Shown in pieces: positions 21,000-30,884 of a stretch of 64,000 bases of DNA. This DNA is from Echinometra lucunter (Eukaryota > Echinodermata > Echinoidea > Camarodonta > Echinometridae): positions 31,234,128-31,298,127 of the forward strand of contig CM057154.1 in NCBI GenBank assembly GCA_029962745.1. The letters are read 5' to 3'. Position numbers and translations under genes: made by a program. The notes under the pieces were generated by a model. That model made no database searches, was not told the DNA's origin, and saw only the letters and a program-made list of their open reading frames with translations. Numbering within the stretch: the first letter of the stretch is position 1; every line of letters begins with the position of its first letter.

Positions 21000-23240
21000 T
21001 TTTAGGAGGATGGTAGTGCTCCCTATAGGGGGGGGGTGCAGGGAGGAAGAATTTCCCCCTCCCGCGCAAAGCGCAGAAGCTCCGGCGGTTTTGCGCTGTC
21101 AGTTCCCGGTCTTCTTACGCTCCCTGCCTGTTATGGGGTGGGGGGGCATATGCATAGCCAAAAAGTTTCCCGGTAATTAATTCTAGAAATAGAATATGCG
21201 GAGGTGAGCCGCACCGTGAGTTGCTTGTTGTGAAGCCCTTAGCGGGTGGGTCCCAGGGTTCTGGCTTAGGGCCCCTGATGGGGGTCTACAGGGAAAGCCA
21301 CTGCGGGGGAGCCCCCGGAAACTCCGGGGTTTTGGTATTAAATTTTCCCTCATTTCTTTTGTTTCACTTTGCTTTCTTCTTTTTTTTCTTTCTCTCTTTT
21401 TCCCTCTCTCTCTTCTTCTTTCTCCCCTTTCTCCTTTTTTCTTTCCCTTTCTCCTTCTTCCTCTCCCTTTCTCCTTCTTCCTCTCCCTTTCTCCTTCCTT
21501 TCCCTTTCTCCTTTCTTTCCCTTTCTCCTTTCTTTCCCTTTCTCCTTCTTTCCTCTCTTCTTCTTTCTTTCCCTTTCTCCCTTCCTTTTTGTCTCGCCCA
21601 CCGGAGGTGAAGGCGAGACTAAGGGATCCAAATGTCGTCCGTCCGTCGTCCGTCCGTCGTCCGTCCGTCGTCCGTCCGTCGTCCGTCCGTCCGTCACAAA
21701 CGTTATGAAAGATAACTTGGCAACCGTGACTCACTTTTCAACCAAACTTGGGTTGTAGATGCACTAAGGGGACCTGCATGTTATGGTCCAGTCAGAGGTC
21801 ACATGGTAAGGTCAAAGGTCATTTCAGGTCAAACGTTAAAGTTTACGTGCAAGACTCTCTTATGACACAAAACTCTGCAACCGTGACTCACTTTTCAACC
21901 AAACTTGGGTTGTAGATGCCCTAAGCGGACCTGCATGTTATGCTCTAGTCAGAGGTCACATGGTAAGGTCAAAGGTCATTTTAGGTCAAACGTTAAAATT
22001 TACGTGCAAGACTCTCTTATGACACAAAACTCTGCAACTGTGTGACACTGTTCAATCAAACTTGGGTTGTAGATGCACTAAGGGGACCTGCATCTTATTG
22101 TCCAGTCAGAGGTCACATGGTAAGGTCAAAGGTCATTTCAGGTCAAATGTTAAAGTTGACGTGCAAGACTCTCTTATCACACATAACTTTGCAACCGTGA
22201 CTCACTTTTCAACCAAACTTGGGTTGTAGATGCACTGAGGGGACCTGCATGTTATGGTCCAGTCAGAGGTCACATGGTAAGGTCAAAGGTCATTTCAGGT
22301 CAAACGTTGAAGTTTACGTGCAAGACTCTCTTATGACTCAAAACTCTGCAACCGTGTGACACTTATCTATCAAACTTGGGTTGTCGATGCACTGAGGGGA
22401 CCTGCATGTTATGGTCCAGTCATAGGTCACATGGTAAGGTCAAAGGTCATTTCAGGTCAAACATTAAAGTTTACGTGCAAGACTCTCTTATGACACAAAA
22501 CTCTGCAACCGTGTGACACTTATCTATCAAACTTGGGTTGTAGATGCACTAAGGGGACCTGCATGTTATGGTCCAGTCAGAGGTCACATGGTCAGGTCAA
22601 AGGTCATTACAGGTCAAACGTTGAACGGTTAAAGTTTACGTGCAAGACTCTCTTATGACACAAAACTTTGCAACCGTGTCACACTTTTCAGTCAAACTTG
22701 GGTTGCAGATCACTAAGGGGAAGTGCATGTTATCATTCTGTTGGACTTCACATGATAAGGTGAAAGTTCATTGGAGGTCATATGTTACAGATGTTTTCAA
22801 ATTCTTGAATTTGCTTTTCCTCTGTCATTTCTTGTATTTCAAACGTTAAAGTTTACCTGCAAGACTCTCTTATGACGCATAACTTGGCACATGTTGCTGC
22901 AATAGCAACCAAATTTGGGTGATAGATGCACTAGGGGTACATTCATGCTATTGTGCTGTCAGGTCACATGGTAAGGTGAAAGGTCATTTTAGGTCAAACT
23001 TTACGACCTGCAAGACTTTCTTGTGACATCAAACTTGGTTAGGGCAAGGGATGTACTTGGGGAAACTTTCGTGTTATTTAGCCACGGGTGGGCGAGACAC
23101 AATCTTCCTATTGGCTTGTTCTTCCTTTCCCTTCATTTCATTTTTTTCTCGGCGGTTTGGTGGATTTTCCCGCTGAAATCCTTCAGGGAGGGGCACTTTG
23201 CCCCCCTGCCCCAACAGTTGTTACGCCACTGTGATGAAGT
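21000..23240. mobile_element. GC-rich non-autonomous transposon with pyrimidine tract (unit 1)
   Basis: It begins in G-rich sequence near 21010, runs through a CT-only tract (21345-21590), and ends at AACAGTTGTTACGCCACTG (to 23233). The related gene C sequence continues straight across that point (near 32400), so this is an insertion into a promoter/5' UTR copy. A second transposon (21591-23100) is nested in it. Open frames here come from the pyrimidine tract and are not genes. Confidence 0.6.
21591..23100. mobile_element. TIR element GTCTCGCCCACC with internal half-site satellite, copy 1
   Basis: The ends are GTCTCGCCCACC and GGTGGGCGAGAC. A subterminal hairpin is followed by a GTCCGTCC microsatellite (21636-21692) and about eight tandem units of about 157 bp. 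Each unit carries AGGTCA-N7-AGGTCA-N1-AGGTCA-N4-AGGTCA. Unit 2 of the tandem duplication has the unoccupied site near 25700. No transposase is visible. Confidence 0.8.
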
Positions 23241-23261
23241 TTTTAAAAGTGATATGCCCAG

Positions 23262-23280
23262 TTCTGTATTTATACAGGGT
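23262..23280 (-). promoter_or_regulatory. Orphan family TATA region
   Basis: The CTGTATAAATACAGAAC-type block (minus strand) matches the gene C promoter, but the downstream 5' UTR and exon are replaced by the transposon ending at 23233. Similar orphan promoters lie at 20178 and 25845. Confidence 0.55.
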
Positions 23281-23522
23281 TGAATAGTCTTCCATCTCAC
23301 TGTTTGTTGTAAATCACTGAAGGATGTTTTGATGAGAAGATTTCTGCTCTCTTTTTCAAATACATTCCTGCAAGTAACTTAAATTCTTGAACCTATGAAA
23401 AAAAAAAAGACTTTAAAAAGTTATAAAGAGCACTGAGCCTTTTCTAATGGCCCCAAACTGTATCAGGCCTCTTGGGATGCTTAAAATCTGCTCAAAATCT
23501 TTAGTCAGCATGTTATTTGGTA

Positions 23523-23993
23523 TTAAAGGCAAAAAATCTTGTTTTGTTACTTGAAAATGGGATAAACGTAAGGGTTATAGTGTAAAAATACCAGTCTGAA
23601 AGTTTCAAAGTATAGTATCCACAGGAAGTATTTTTAAATATAAAAAATGTGAACCAATGTTTGAAAAATATACGATGGTCGGTTGCACAGAATAGACATA
23701 AGGAGTGCGCATGCGCGTGTGACTCACCTTACCGTACTGTGTGCATTGGCGTATCACGCGGCGGGAGGCACATAACGGCATTTTCAAATTCAAGCAAAGT
23801 GGTCCTCTTAGTGATTGTCTCGTGAGATGAAGGATAATAAAATCGTTGTTTGCGTCTAACTTACACTTTTACACTCCAAATTATGGTTGGTTTCAGGGTT
23901 TTTGAGTACAAATGCAAGTACTCATACACATGTTTCATCTTAGTTTGATAATTTTTTAAATCAGCTACTCACAAAGTTAGCCAATGCCTTTAA
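23523..23993. mobile_element. TTAA MITE (AGGCA...TGCCT), copy 1
   Basis: A 463-bp element flanked by TTAA, starting AGGCAAAAAATC and ending AATGCCT. The unoccupied site GGTATTAAGCTGTGG is preserved at 20437, 24549 and 32690, so insertion with TTAA duplication is directly visible. A CpG-rich middle (about 23700-23770) gives a 62-residue open frame that I do not regard as a gene. Confidence 0.9.
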
Positions 23994-24129
23994 GCTGTGG
24001 AGGTCAAACTGACCTGAACCATGCATAAAGAGATTCTTTCTTAATACCTCTTGATGCATGAAGTGAAGGGAAAAAAAGGGGGTTGAAAACAGCCTCTACT
24101 AGGATAAGGAAAAAAGAATAGATAGATAA

Positions 24130-24196
24130 CATTTTGACCCAGGAATTCAGCCAATAGAATAACTGAAATTAGCCCTGGTATCAAAAGACCTCTCAT
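24130..24196 (-). pseudogene. Signal-peptide exon of gene C type with lost donor (unit 1)
   Basis: 67 bases homologous to gene C exon 1. The leader is open (MRGLLIPGLISVILLAEFLG), but the donor GT is TT. A TATA region lies upstream at 24290-24308. Probably a dead copy. Confidence 0.7.
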
Positions 24197-26103
24197 TTTG
24201 CTTCAAGATTTCAAGTTGTTATGGTTGGAGAGCTTGTGGTAGGGTGTGTGCTGCTACACTGATAAATTATTTGACAATGATACGCCCAGTTCTGTACTTA
24301 TACAGGGCTGAATAGTCTTGTATCTCACTGTTTGTTATAAATCACTGAAGGATGTTTTGATGAGAAGATTTCTGCTCTCTTTTTCAAATAAATTCCTGCA
24401 AGTAACTTAAATTCTTGAACCTATGAAAAAAAAAAGACTTTAAAAAGTTATAAAGAGCACTGAGCCTTTTCTAATGGACCCAAACTGTATCAGGCCTCTT
24501 GGGATGCTTAAAATCTACTCAAAATCTTTAGTCAGCATGTCTGAATATTTGGTATTAAGCTGTGGATTAGCTCAAACTGACCTGAACCATGCATATAGAG
24601 ATTCTTTCTAAATACCTCTTGATGCATGAATAACAAAGAATTACATAAGAAAAGACAGAAAAAAAAAGAAGAAAGAAGAAGAAAGCAGAGAATCACAAGG
24701 AAAGATGGAAAAAGAAGACTGTTCCATTTATATCTCTCTGATTGGTTCTTTGTTAATGATGTCACCTATGTTCAGATTTTTTTTTTCATTTTGAGATTTG
24801 TACCTGAAAGGAGAATGAAACCCTCGAGAAATATCCATTTTAATGAAAAGAGAGGATAGAGAGAAGCAATTTTAGACAACTTCCATCACAATCTGTTACA
24901 AAATGAAAGTTACATTATGAAAGTTTGAAAGTCCCAATTTACTTTTTATGGTGATTCTCATATTGGCAATGTTGCTTCAAAATGGCAGGTTTAGAAGGAC
25001 AACTCTTATTACGTTATGTACACAAAATTTTATATTTCCTCCATTATCTCTGAAGGTGCTGCTTGTCTCTTTTTAACTCAACATATGTTGTGTCAAAAAA
25101 GTGAGAGTTTACATTTTAGGAGGATGGTAGTGCTCCCTATAGGGGGGGGGTGCAGGGAGGAAGAATTTCCCCCTCCCGCGCAAAGCGCAGAAGCTCCGGC
25201 GGTTTTGCGCTGTCAGTTCCCGGTCTTCTTACGCTCCCTGCCTGTTATGGGGTGGGGGGGCATATGCATAGCCAAAAGTTTCCCGGTAATTAATTCTAGA
25301 AATAGAATATGCGGAGGTGAGCCGCACCGTGAGTTGCTTGTTGTGAAGCCCTTAGCGGGTGGGTCCCAGGGTTCTGGCTTAGGGCCCCTGATGGGGGTCT
25401 ACAGGGAAAGCCACTGCGGGGGAGCCCCCGGAAACTCCGGGGTTTTGGTATTAAATTTTCCCTCATTTCTTTTGTTTCACTTTGCTTTCTTCTTTTTTTT
25501 CTTTCTCTCTTTTTCCCTCTCTCTCTTCTTCTTTCTCCCCTTTCTCCTTTTTTCTTTCCCTTTCTCCTTCTTCCTCTCCCTTTCTCCTTCTTCCTCTCCC
25601 TTTCTCCTTCCTTTCCCTTTCTCCTTTCTTTCCCTTTCTCCTTTCTTTCCCTTTCTCCTTCTTTCCTCTCTTCTTCTTTCTTTCCCTTTCTCCCTTCCTT
25701 TTTCTTCCTTTCCCTTCATTTCATTTTTTTCTCGGCGGTTTGGTGGATTTTCCCGCTGAAATCCTTCAGGGAGGGGCACTTTGCCCCCCTGCCCCAACAG
25801 TTGTTACGCCACTGTGATGAAGTTTTTGAAAGTGATATGCCCAGTTCTGTATTTATACAGGGTTGAATAGTCTTCCATCTCACTGTTTGTTGTAAATCAC
25901 TGAAGGATGTTTTGATGAGAAGATTTCTGCTCTCTTTTTCAAATACATTCCTGCAAGTAACTTAAATTCTTGAACCTATGAAAAAAAAAGACTTTAAAAA
26001 GTTATAAAGAGCACTGAGCCTTTTCTAATGGCCCCAAACTGTATCAGGCCTCTTGGGATGCTTAAAATCTGCTCAAAATCTTTAGTCAGCATGTTATTTG
26101 GTA

Positions 26104-26574
26104 TTAAAGGCAAAAAATCTTGTTTTGTTACTTGAAAATGGGATAAACGTAAGGGTTATAGTGTAAAAATACCAGTCTGAAAGTTTCAAAGTATAGTATC
26201 CACAGGAAGTATTTTTAAATATAAAAAATGTGAACCAATGTTTGAAAAATATACGATGGTCGGTTGCACAGAATAGACATAAGGAGTGCGCATGCGCGTG
26301 TGACTCACCTTACCGTACTGTGTGCATTGGCGTATCACGCGGCGGGAGGCACATAACGGCATTTTCAAATTCAAGCAAAGTGGTCCTCTTAGTGATTGTC
26401 TCGTGAGATGAAGGATAATAAAATCGTTGTTTGCGTCTAACTTACACTTTTACACTCCAAATTATGGTTGGTTTCAGGGTTTTTGAGTACAAATGCAAGT
26501 ACTCATACACATGTTTCATCTTAGTTTGATAATTTTTTAAATCAGCTACTCACAAAGTTAGCCAATGCCTTTAA
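26104..26574. mobile_element. TTAA MITE (AGGCA...TGCCT), copy 2
   Basis: Same 463-bp element as 23523-23993 at the equivalent position in unit 2, so insertion predates this duplication. Confidence 0.9.
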
Positions 26575-26711
26575 GCTGTGGAGGTCAAACTGACCTGAAC
26601 CATGCATAAAGAGATTCTTTCTTAATACCTCTTGATGCATGAAGTGAAGGGAAAAAAAAGGGGGTTGAAAACAGCCTCTACTAGGATAAGGAAAAAAGAA
26701 TAGATAGATAA

Positions 26712-26778
26712 CATTTTGACCCAGGAATTCAGCCAATAGAATAACTGAAATTAGCCCTGGTATCAAAAGACCTCTCAT
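26712..26778 (-). pseudogene. Signal-peptide exon of gene C type with lost donor (unit 2)
   Basis: Identical leader to the unit 1 copy, with the donor GT changed to TT. Without splicing, the frame stays open to 26542 and would give a 78-residue product whose extension (VIYLFFFPYPSRG and on) derives from 5'-flank repeat sequence. Promoter copy at 26872-26890. Likely dead, though an unspliced product is conceivable. Confidence 0.65.
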
Positions 26779-27117
26779 TTTGCTTCAAGATTTCAAGTTG
26801 TTATGGTTGGAGAGCTTGTGGTAGGGTGTGTGCTGCTACACTGATAAATTATTTGACAATGATACGCCCAGTTCTGTACTTATACAGGGCTGAATAGTCT
26901 TCTATCTCACTGTTTGTTATAAATCACTGAAGGATGTTTTGATAAGAAGATTTCTGCTCTCTTTTTCAAATTCATTCCTGCAATAAACTTAAATTCTTGA
27001 ACCTATGAAAAAAAAAAAGACTTTAAAAAGTTATAAAGAGCACTGAGCCTTTTCTAATGAGCTCATACTGTATCAGGCCTCTCAAAATCTTTAGTCAGCA
27101 TGTCTGAATATTTGGTA

Positions 27118-27245
27118 CAGTGGAAACTCAGTATAACGAGGTCCTTGGGACATCAAAATTACCTTATTATAGTAGGAATCTCATTATATCAGGTTTAAAA
27201 AAACAATAGAATATAAAGAGCTGGGACCGGAATATAGTACCTTGT
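27118..27245. mobile_element. pogo-like element end (truncated)
   Basis: After a TA, CAGTGGAAACTCAGTATAACG begins a sequence typical of pogo/Tigger-like termini. The other end is absent and flank sequence resumes abruptly. Confidence 0.55.
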
Positions 27246-27544
27246 TATATCAGATCAGGATGTTTTGATAAGAAGATTTTTGCTCTCTTTTTCAAATAAA
27301 TTTCTGCAATTTACTTAAATTCTTGAACCTATGTAAAAAAAAAAAAAAAAGATTCAAAAAAGTTATGAAGAGCACTGAGCTTTTTCTAATGGGCCCAAAC
27401 TGTTATCAGGCCTCTTGGGATGCTTAAAATCTGCTCAAAATCTTTAGTCAGCATGTGTGAATATTTTGGTATTAAGCTGTGGATTAGCTCAAACTGACCT
27501 GAACCATGCATATAGAGATTCTTTCTAAATACCTCTTGATGCAT

Positions 27545-27870
27545 GAATAACAAAGAATAACATAAAAAAAGACAGAAAAAAGAAGAAGAAAGAAGAAGAA
27601 AGCAGAGAATCACAAGGAAAGATGGAAAAAGAAGAAGATGGAAGAAGAAAAGAATAACAAAGAAAGATGGAAAGAGAAGAAGATAGAAGGAAAAACAAAG
27701 AAAAAATAAGGAAACAGAAAAGAAGGTAGGAAAAAACAAGGAATAACATAAGAAAAGATGGGAAGAAAAAGAATAACAGGGAAAGATAGAAAAATGGTTA
27801 AAATAAATGGCATAAGGAAAGATAAAAAAGAAGATTAGAAAAACAAAAAGAACAGCATAAGAAAGATATA
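27545..27870. repeat. Polypurine tract
   Basis: Over 300 bases of nearly pure A/G on the plus strand in GAAAGATGGAAAAAGAAG-like units. The 163-residue minus frame through it is low-complexity and not a gene. Confidence 0.85.
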
Positions 27871-28639
27871 GAGACAAATAAATGATGTGGCTAAAGTTGA
27901 CCTTCCTGGGTCAAACTGCAGAGTACGATGCGCATTGGATGGGCTTGAAATGAGCAAGAATCAGCATTGATGAAAAATTGCTTGAACGCAGTAGCCGTGT
28001 TTTGTAAGAGCGTTTTGATATGTGATTCATGTTTGTGATTCTAGCTTCAAAAAATCGCTTGAACGCACCCTTTTACTGATTTGGTACACATTTCCATGCA
28101 TGTAGTAATATATTTTGTCTCAGTAGTGATTTGATTTCTGTTTTATTTTTATTTTTACATCTTACTTGCCATACTTGTTGTTTTGACTCTGGTTTACGTT
28201 TCAGCTTCATGACTGCAATCATCTTTCCACTTTCATACACAACTCTCATTGCCATTGCCACTCCTTGTTTCTTCCATTCCATTTCCACTTGACCTAGCAC
28301 CATTTCCATTCCTCTTCCACTCCACGTGTTTCTATTGTTCACATTAATAATCATAACATCTCATGACTACCTTTTGTGCTGTCTAATATAGTTCTCTCTT
28401 CTACTCGGATTCTTCCATTATGTTAGACTGTTCCATTTATATCTCTCTGATTGGTTCTTTGTTAATGATGTCACCTATGTTCAGATTTTTTTTTTTCATT
28501 TTGAGATTTATACCTGAAAGGAGAATGAAACTCTTGAGAAATATCCATTTTAATGAAAAGAGAGGATAGAGAGAAGCAATTTTAGACAACTTCCATCACA
28601 ATCTGTTACAAAATGAAAGTTACATTATGAAAGTTTGAA

Positions 28640-28950
28640 AGTCCCAATTTACTTTTTGTGGTGATTCTCATATTGGCAATGTTGCTTCAAAATGGTAGGT
28701 TTAGAAGGACAACTCTCATTACGTTATGTACACAAAATTTTATATTTCCTCCATTATCTCTGAAGGTGCCGCTTGTCTTTTTGTAACTCAACATATGTTG
28801 TGTCAAATACATTTTCCCATGATATATCTTGAGTTAAGGAGACAAGCTGCACCTTGAGAGATCATGGGCAAATTATGAAATTTTGTGTACAAATCATATG
28901 GAGAGTTGTCCTTCTAAACCTTCCATTTTGAAGCAACATTGCCAATTTGA
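28640..28950. repeat. Hairpin repeat with both arms
   Basis: GGCAATGTTGCTTCAAAATG (near 28673) and TGTACACAAAATTT (near 28728) are mirrored by AAATTTTGTGTACA (near 28879) and CATTTTGAAGCAACATTGCC (near 28924), around a centre near 28800. Confidence 0.75.
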
Positions 28951-29070
28951 ATTGTCCTATCCATGAGTGTCAGTGATAGTGAGGTGTGCTAGGAGAGTAA
29001 AAGTTACATCAGAAGTTGAGAGTGGCATAGAATTTAATAGAGAAAGAGTTTAGAAAAAGTGAGAGTTTAC

Positions 29071-30228
29071 ATTATCTTGATGTTAAGGTAGGGATTTTCC
29101 TTTAAATTGGCCTTCAAAACCATTTACAAATGCTCATGACTGAAGTTCAGGGACATTCATTTTGAAGATGAGTTTAATCAATTATCCATACAGAGATAGT
29201 ACAATAACTGAGAATAATCATAAATGCCTTGAGTACTCTCGAAGTAGATATCATTGACATAGAAGTTGTAGTAGTGGCAGTAATGGTAGTATTAGTAGCA
29301 TTAGTAGTAGTGTTGTAGGAGGAGCAGTAGTAGCAGTAAACAGCAGCAGTAGTAAAGTAGTAGTATGAGTAGTTTGAATTTCTGACTGCTTTTCACAGTA
29401 TTATCAAATGTGGCATTTACTGAATGTTTTATGAGTATCCACTCATTGTAATCAATTTTCATCTACCCCATGTTGCATAGGCAGTAGTAGAAGTAGCCAT
29501 ACAAACCAAATATACTAGAAAATGTTGTAATGGGCCTGTTATCCAAACAATTCAGGACTGTGTTTGCCTTGCAAATCATGTACACTGTAAAGGTCCATGC
29601 AGAGGATCATTGGGAAATTTAGATTTAATAGAAATTAATGAGTTTCTATTGAAGCATCAGCGATTCCCTTTTGTCTTGAGACAGGGTTTGACTTAGAAAA
29701 TGAATAACATTTTTGGATATTAAGATATGATTTACTGATATTGTGAATTAAAAGACAGGAATTATACATACTTGAAGATGGGACAAGAAAGCTCAAAGAT
29801 ATTTTCCATGTGAAAGTCAGTTTTTTATAAGTGCTGTTTGGAATTAATCTTAGAAATTTGTCTTGGGACTAAATAGAAAGAACATGCTATTCTTCATTGT
29901 TGCACTCAATGCCTCAATGGTTGAATTTCAGTTTTCCTTGGTTTTTCTTCATCTGGTTAAAGGCAGCAACTGGAACCGCATTTTCTGTGGAATTAAGCAG
30001 AAAGGAAGTGTTTGTGACAGTTTATTATTATGGTATTCACTGGAGATGTGCCAGTGTGCCAAACTTTACATATATAAATTTGGGTAACAAGATTTTATCA
30101 TGGAGGTTTGCTTGAGAGTTGACGAGTTTTGTTTCTTTTCTTGTTACATGTATGTAATCATGAGAAATTCTTTTCAGTCGGATGCCAAAATCACATTCAT
30201 TTACTACATTGTGTGTATGTATAACTCA
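29071..30228. other. Non-coding; GTA-type microsatellite at 29270-29375
   Basis: A degenerate GTA/GCA repeat lies at 29270-29375. Elsewhere I could not support any exon. A third exon of gene C should lie here if its GTAGGT donor is used. One open minus stretch (about 29572 to 29440, after a weak TTTACAG) is in phase but unconvincing. Confidence 0.5.
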
Positions 30229-30644
30229 TTAACCCATTCGTGACAGGAATTATTTAAAGCCTAATTTGATCAGCTTTTATTCTTCAAATTGGCAACACCA
30301 ACATTTTTATTTTATTGCTACATTTTTGTTATAAAACGTCATGTATCTGAAATGAATATAAATTGACAGAAATTATGATGAGAAGTCAAAAAGTTGCCAG
30401 TTTGCAGGGGAAAACTGTGATTTTAAACTTTCTATCACGTTGCCAATTTAAGGATTTTAATGCTTATTTTCCTTTAAAAATTTTTCAGCATCAAACAACG
30501 AATATTGACGCAACCAAAATGGGCACAGTTTGTGTAGAATTTTTTGCTCTTTCTGCTCATGTATTTGGTATGATTTTTAGGGCTTTGCTTCAAAAGATAT
30601 TAGGCCAAACCACAAAATGTGGACCTCGGTCACGAATGGGTTAA
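30229..30644. mobile_element. piggyBac-like TTAA MITE (CCCATTCRTGAC family), copy 2
   Basis: A 408-bp element between TTAA sites, same family and orientation as 7453-7869, located just past exon 2 of gene C as the other copy is past exon 2 of gene A. The 93-residue plus-strand frame inside is not a gene. Confidence 0.85.
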
Positions 30645-30884
30645 AGACTCAGCCCCGGTATATGTAGAACTAAGTCAATTAAAAGAAATTAGCCTGGAAT
30701 GCCAAAATCAGATTACTTTTTGGCTTCGAAAAAAAAATTGCATATCTTTACATATATGTGCTTCCCTTTCATGTATATATTGTGACTGATAAACTCTACA
30801 TTTGTGATTAAATAATTCAATTTTCTATTCCTTTTTTGGGGAGGGGGTTTTATTATTTTAAATTATGTTTCTTACATCAAAGAA

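Larger units (their letters stand above)
20178..24289. repeat. Tandem unit 1 of the gene C 5'-flank duplication
   Basis: It holds two copies of the family TATA region (20178 and 23262), each followed on the plus strand by the same ~330-bp flank ending with an AGGTCA-AAC-TGACCT palindrome. A dead signal exon is at 24130-24196. Unit 2 at 24290-26872 matches closely but lacks the 1.5-kb insertion at 21591-23100. Confidence 0.85.
24290..26872. repeat. Tandem unit 2 of the gene C 5'-flank duplication
   Basis: Nearly identical to 20178-24289 minus the nested element at 21591-23100. It contains TATA-region copies at 24290 and 25845, the GC-rich transposon (about 25110-25815), the second TTAA MITE and another dead signal exon. 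The 247-residue frame at 25016-25759 is read-through into a pyrimidine tract. Confidence 0.85.
26873..29070. repeat. Third, fuller copy of the 5'-flank unit
   Basis: The family flank is split here by a pogo-like fragment (27118-27245), then restarts at about 27246 and continues through a polypurine tract (27545-27870), a segment shared with 19365-19840, the intact hairpin (28640-28950) and the GTGAGAGTTTACATT junction. It retains parts that units 1 and 2 have lost. No gene seen. Confidence 0.7.

Noticed and set aside
21183..21758. Long Lys/Glu/Arg-rich and Ser/Phe-rich frames
   Set aside because: They arise from a CT-only tract and the GTCC microsatellite on opposite strands; no domain or conserved start.
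25016..25759. 247-residue frame, the longest plus-strand one in the duplicated region
   Set aside because: It fuses hairpin-arm sequence, a G-rich transposon end and a pyrimidine tract; the sister copy at 20902 is broken by a single-base difference.
29440..29572. In-phase candidate third exon for gene C
   Set aside because: Weak acceptor and no resemblance to gene A exon 3; kept only as a possibility in the description.
30363..30644. 93-residue plus-strand frame
   Set aside because: It lies inside a non-autonomous TTAA MITE; the other copy at 7453 does not keep the frame.
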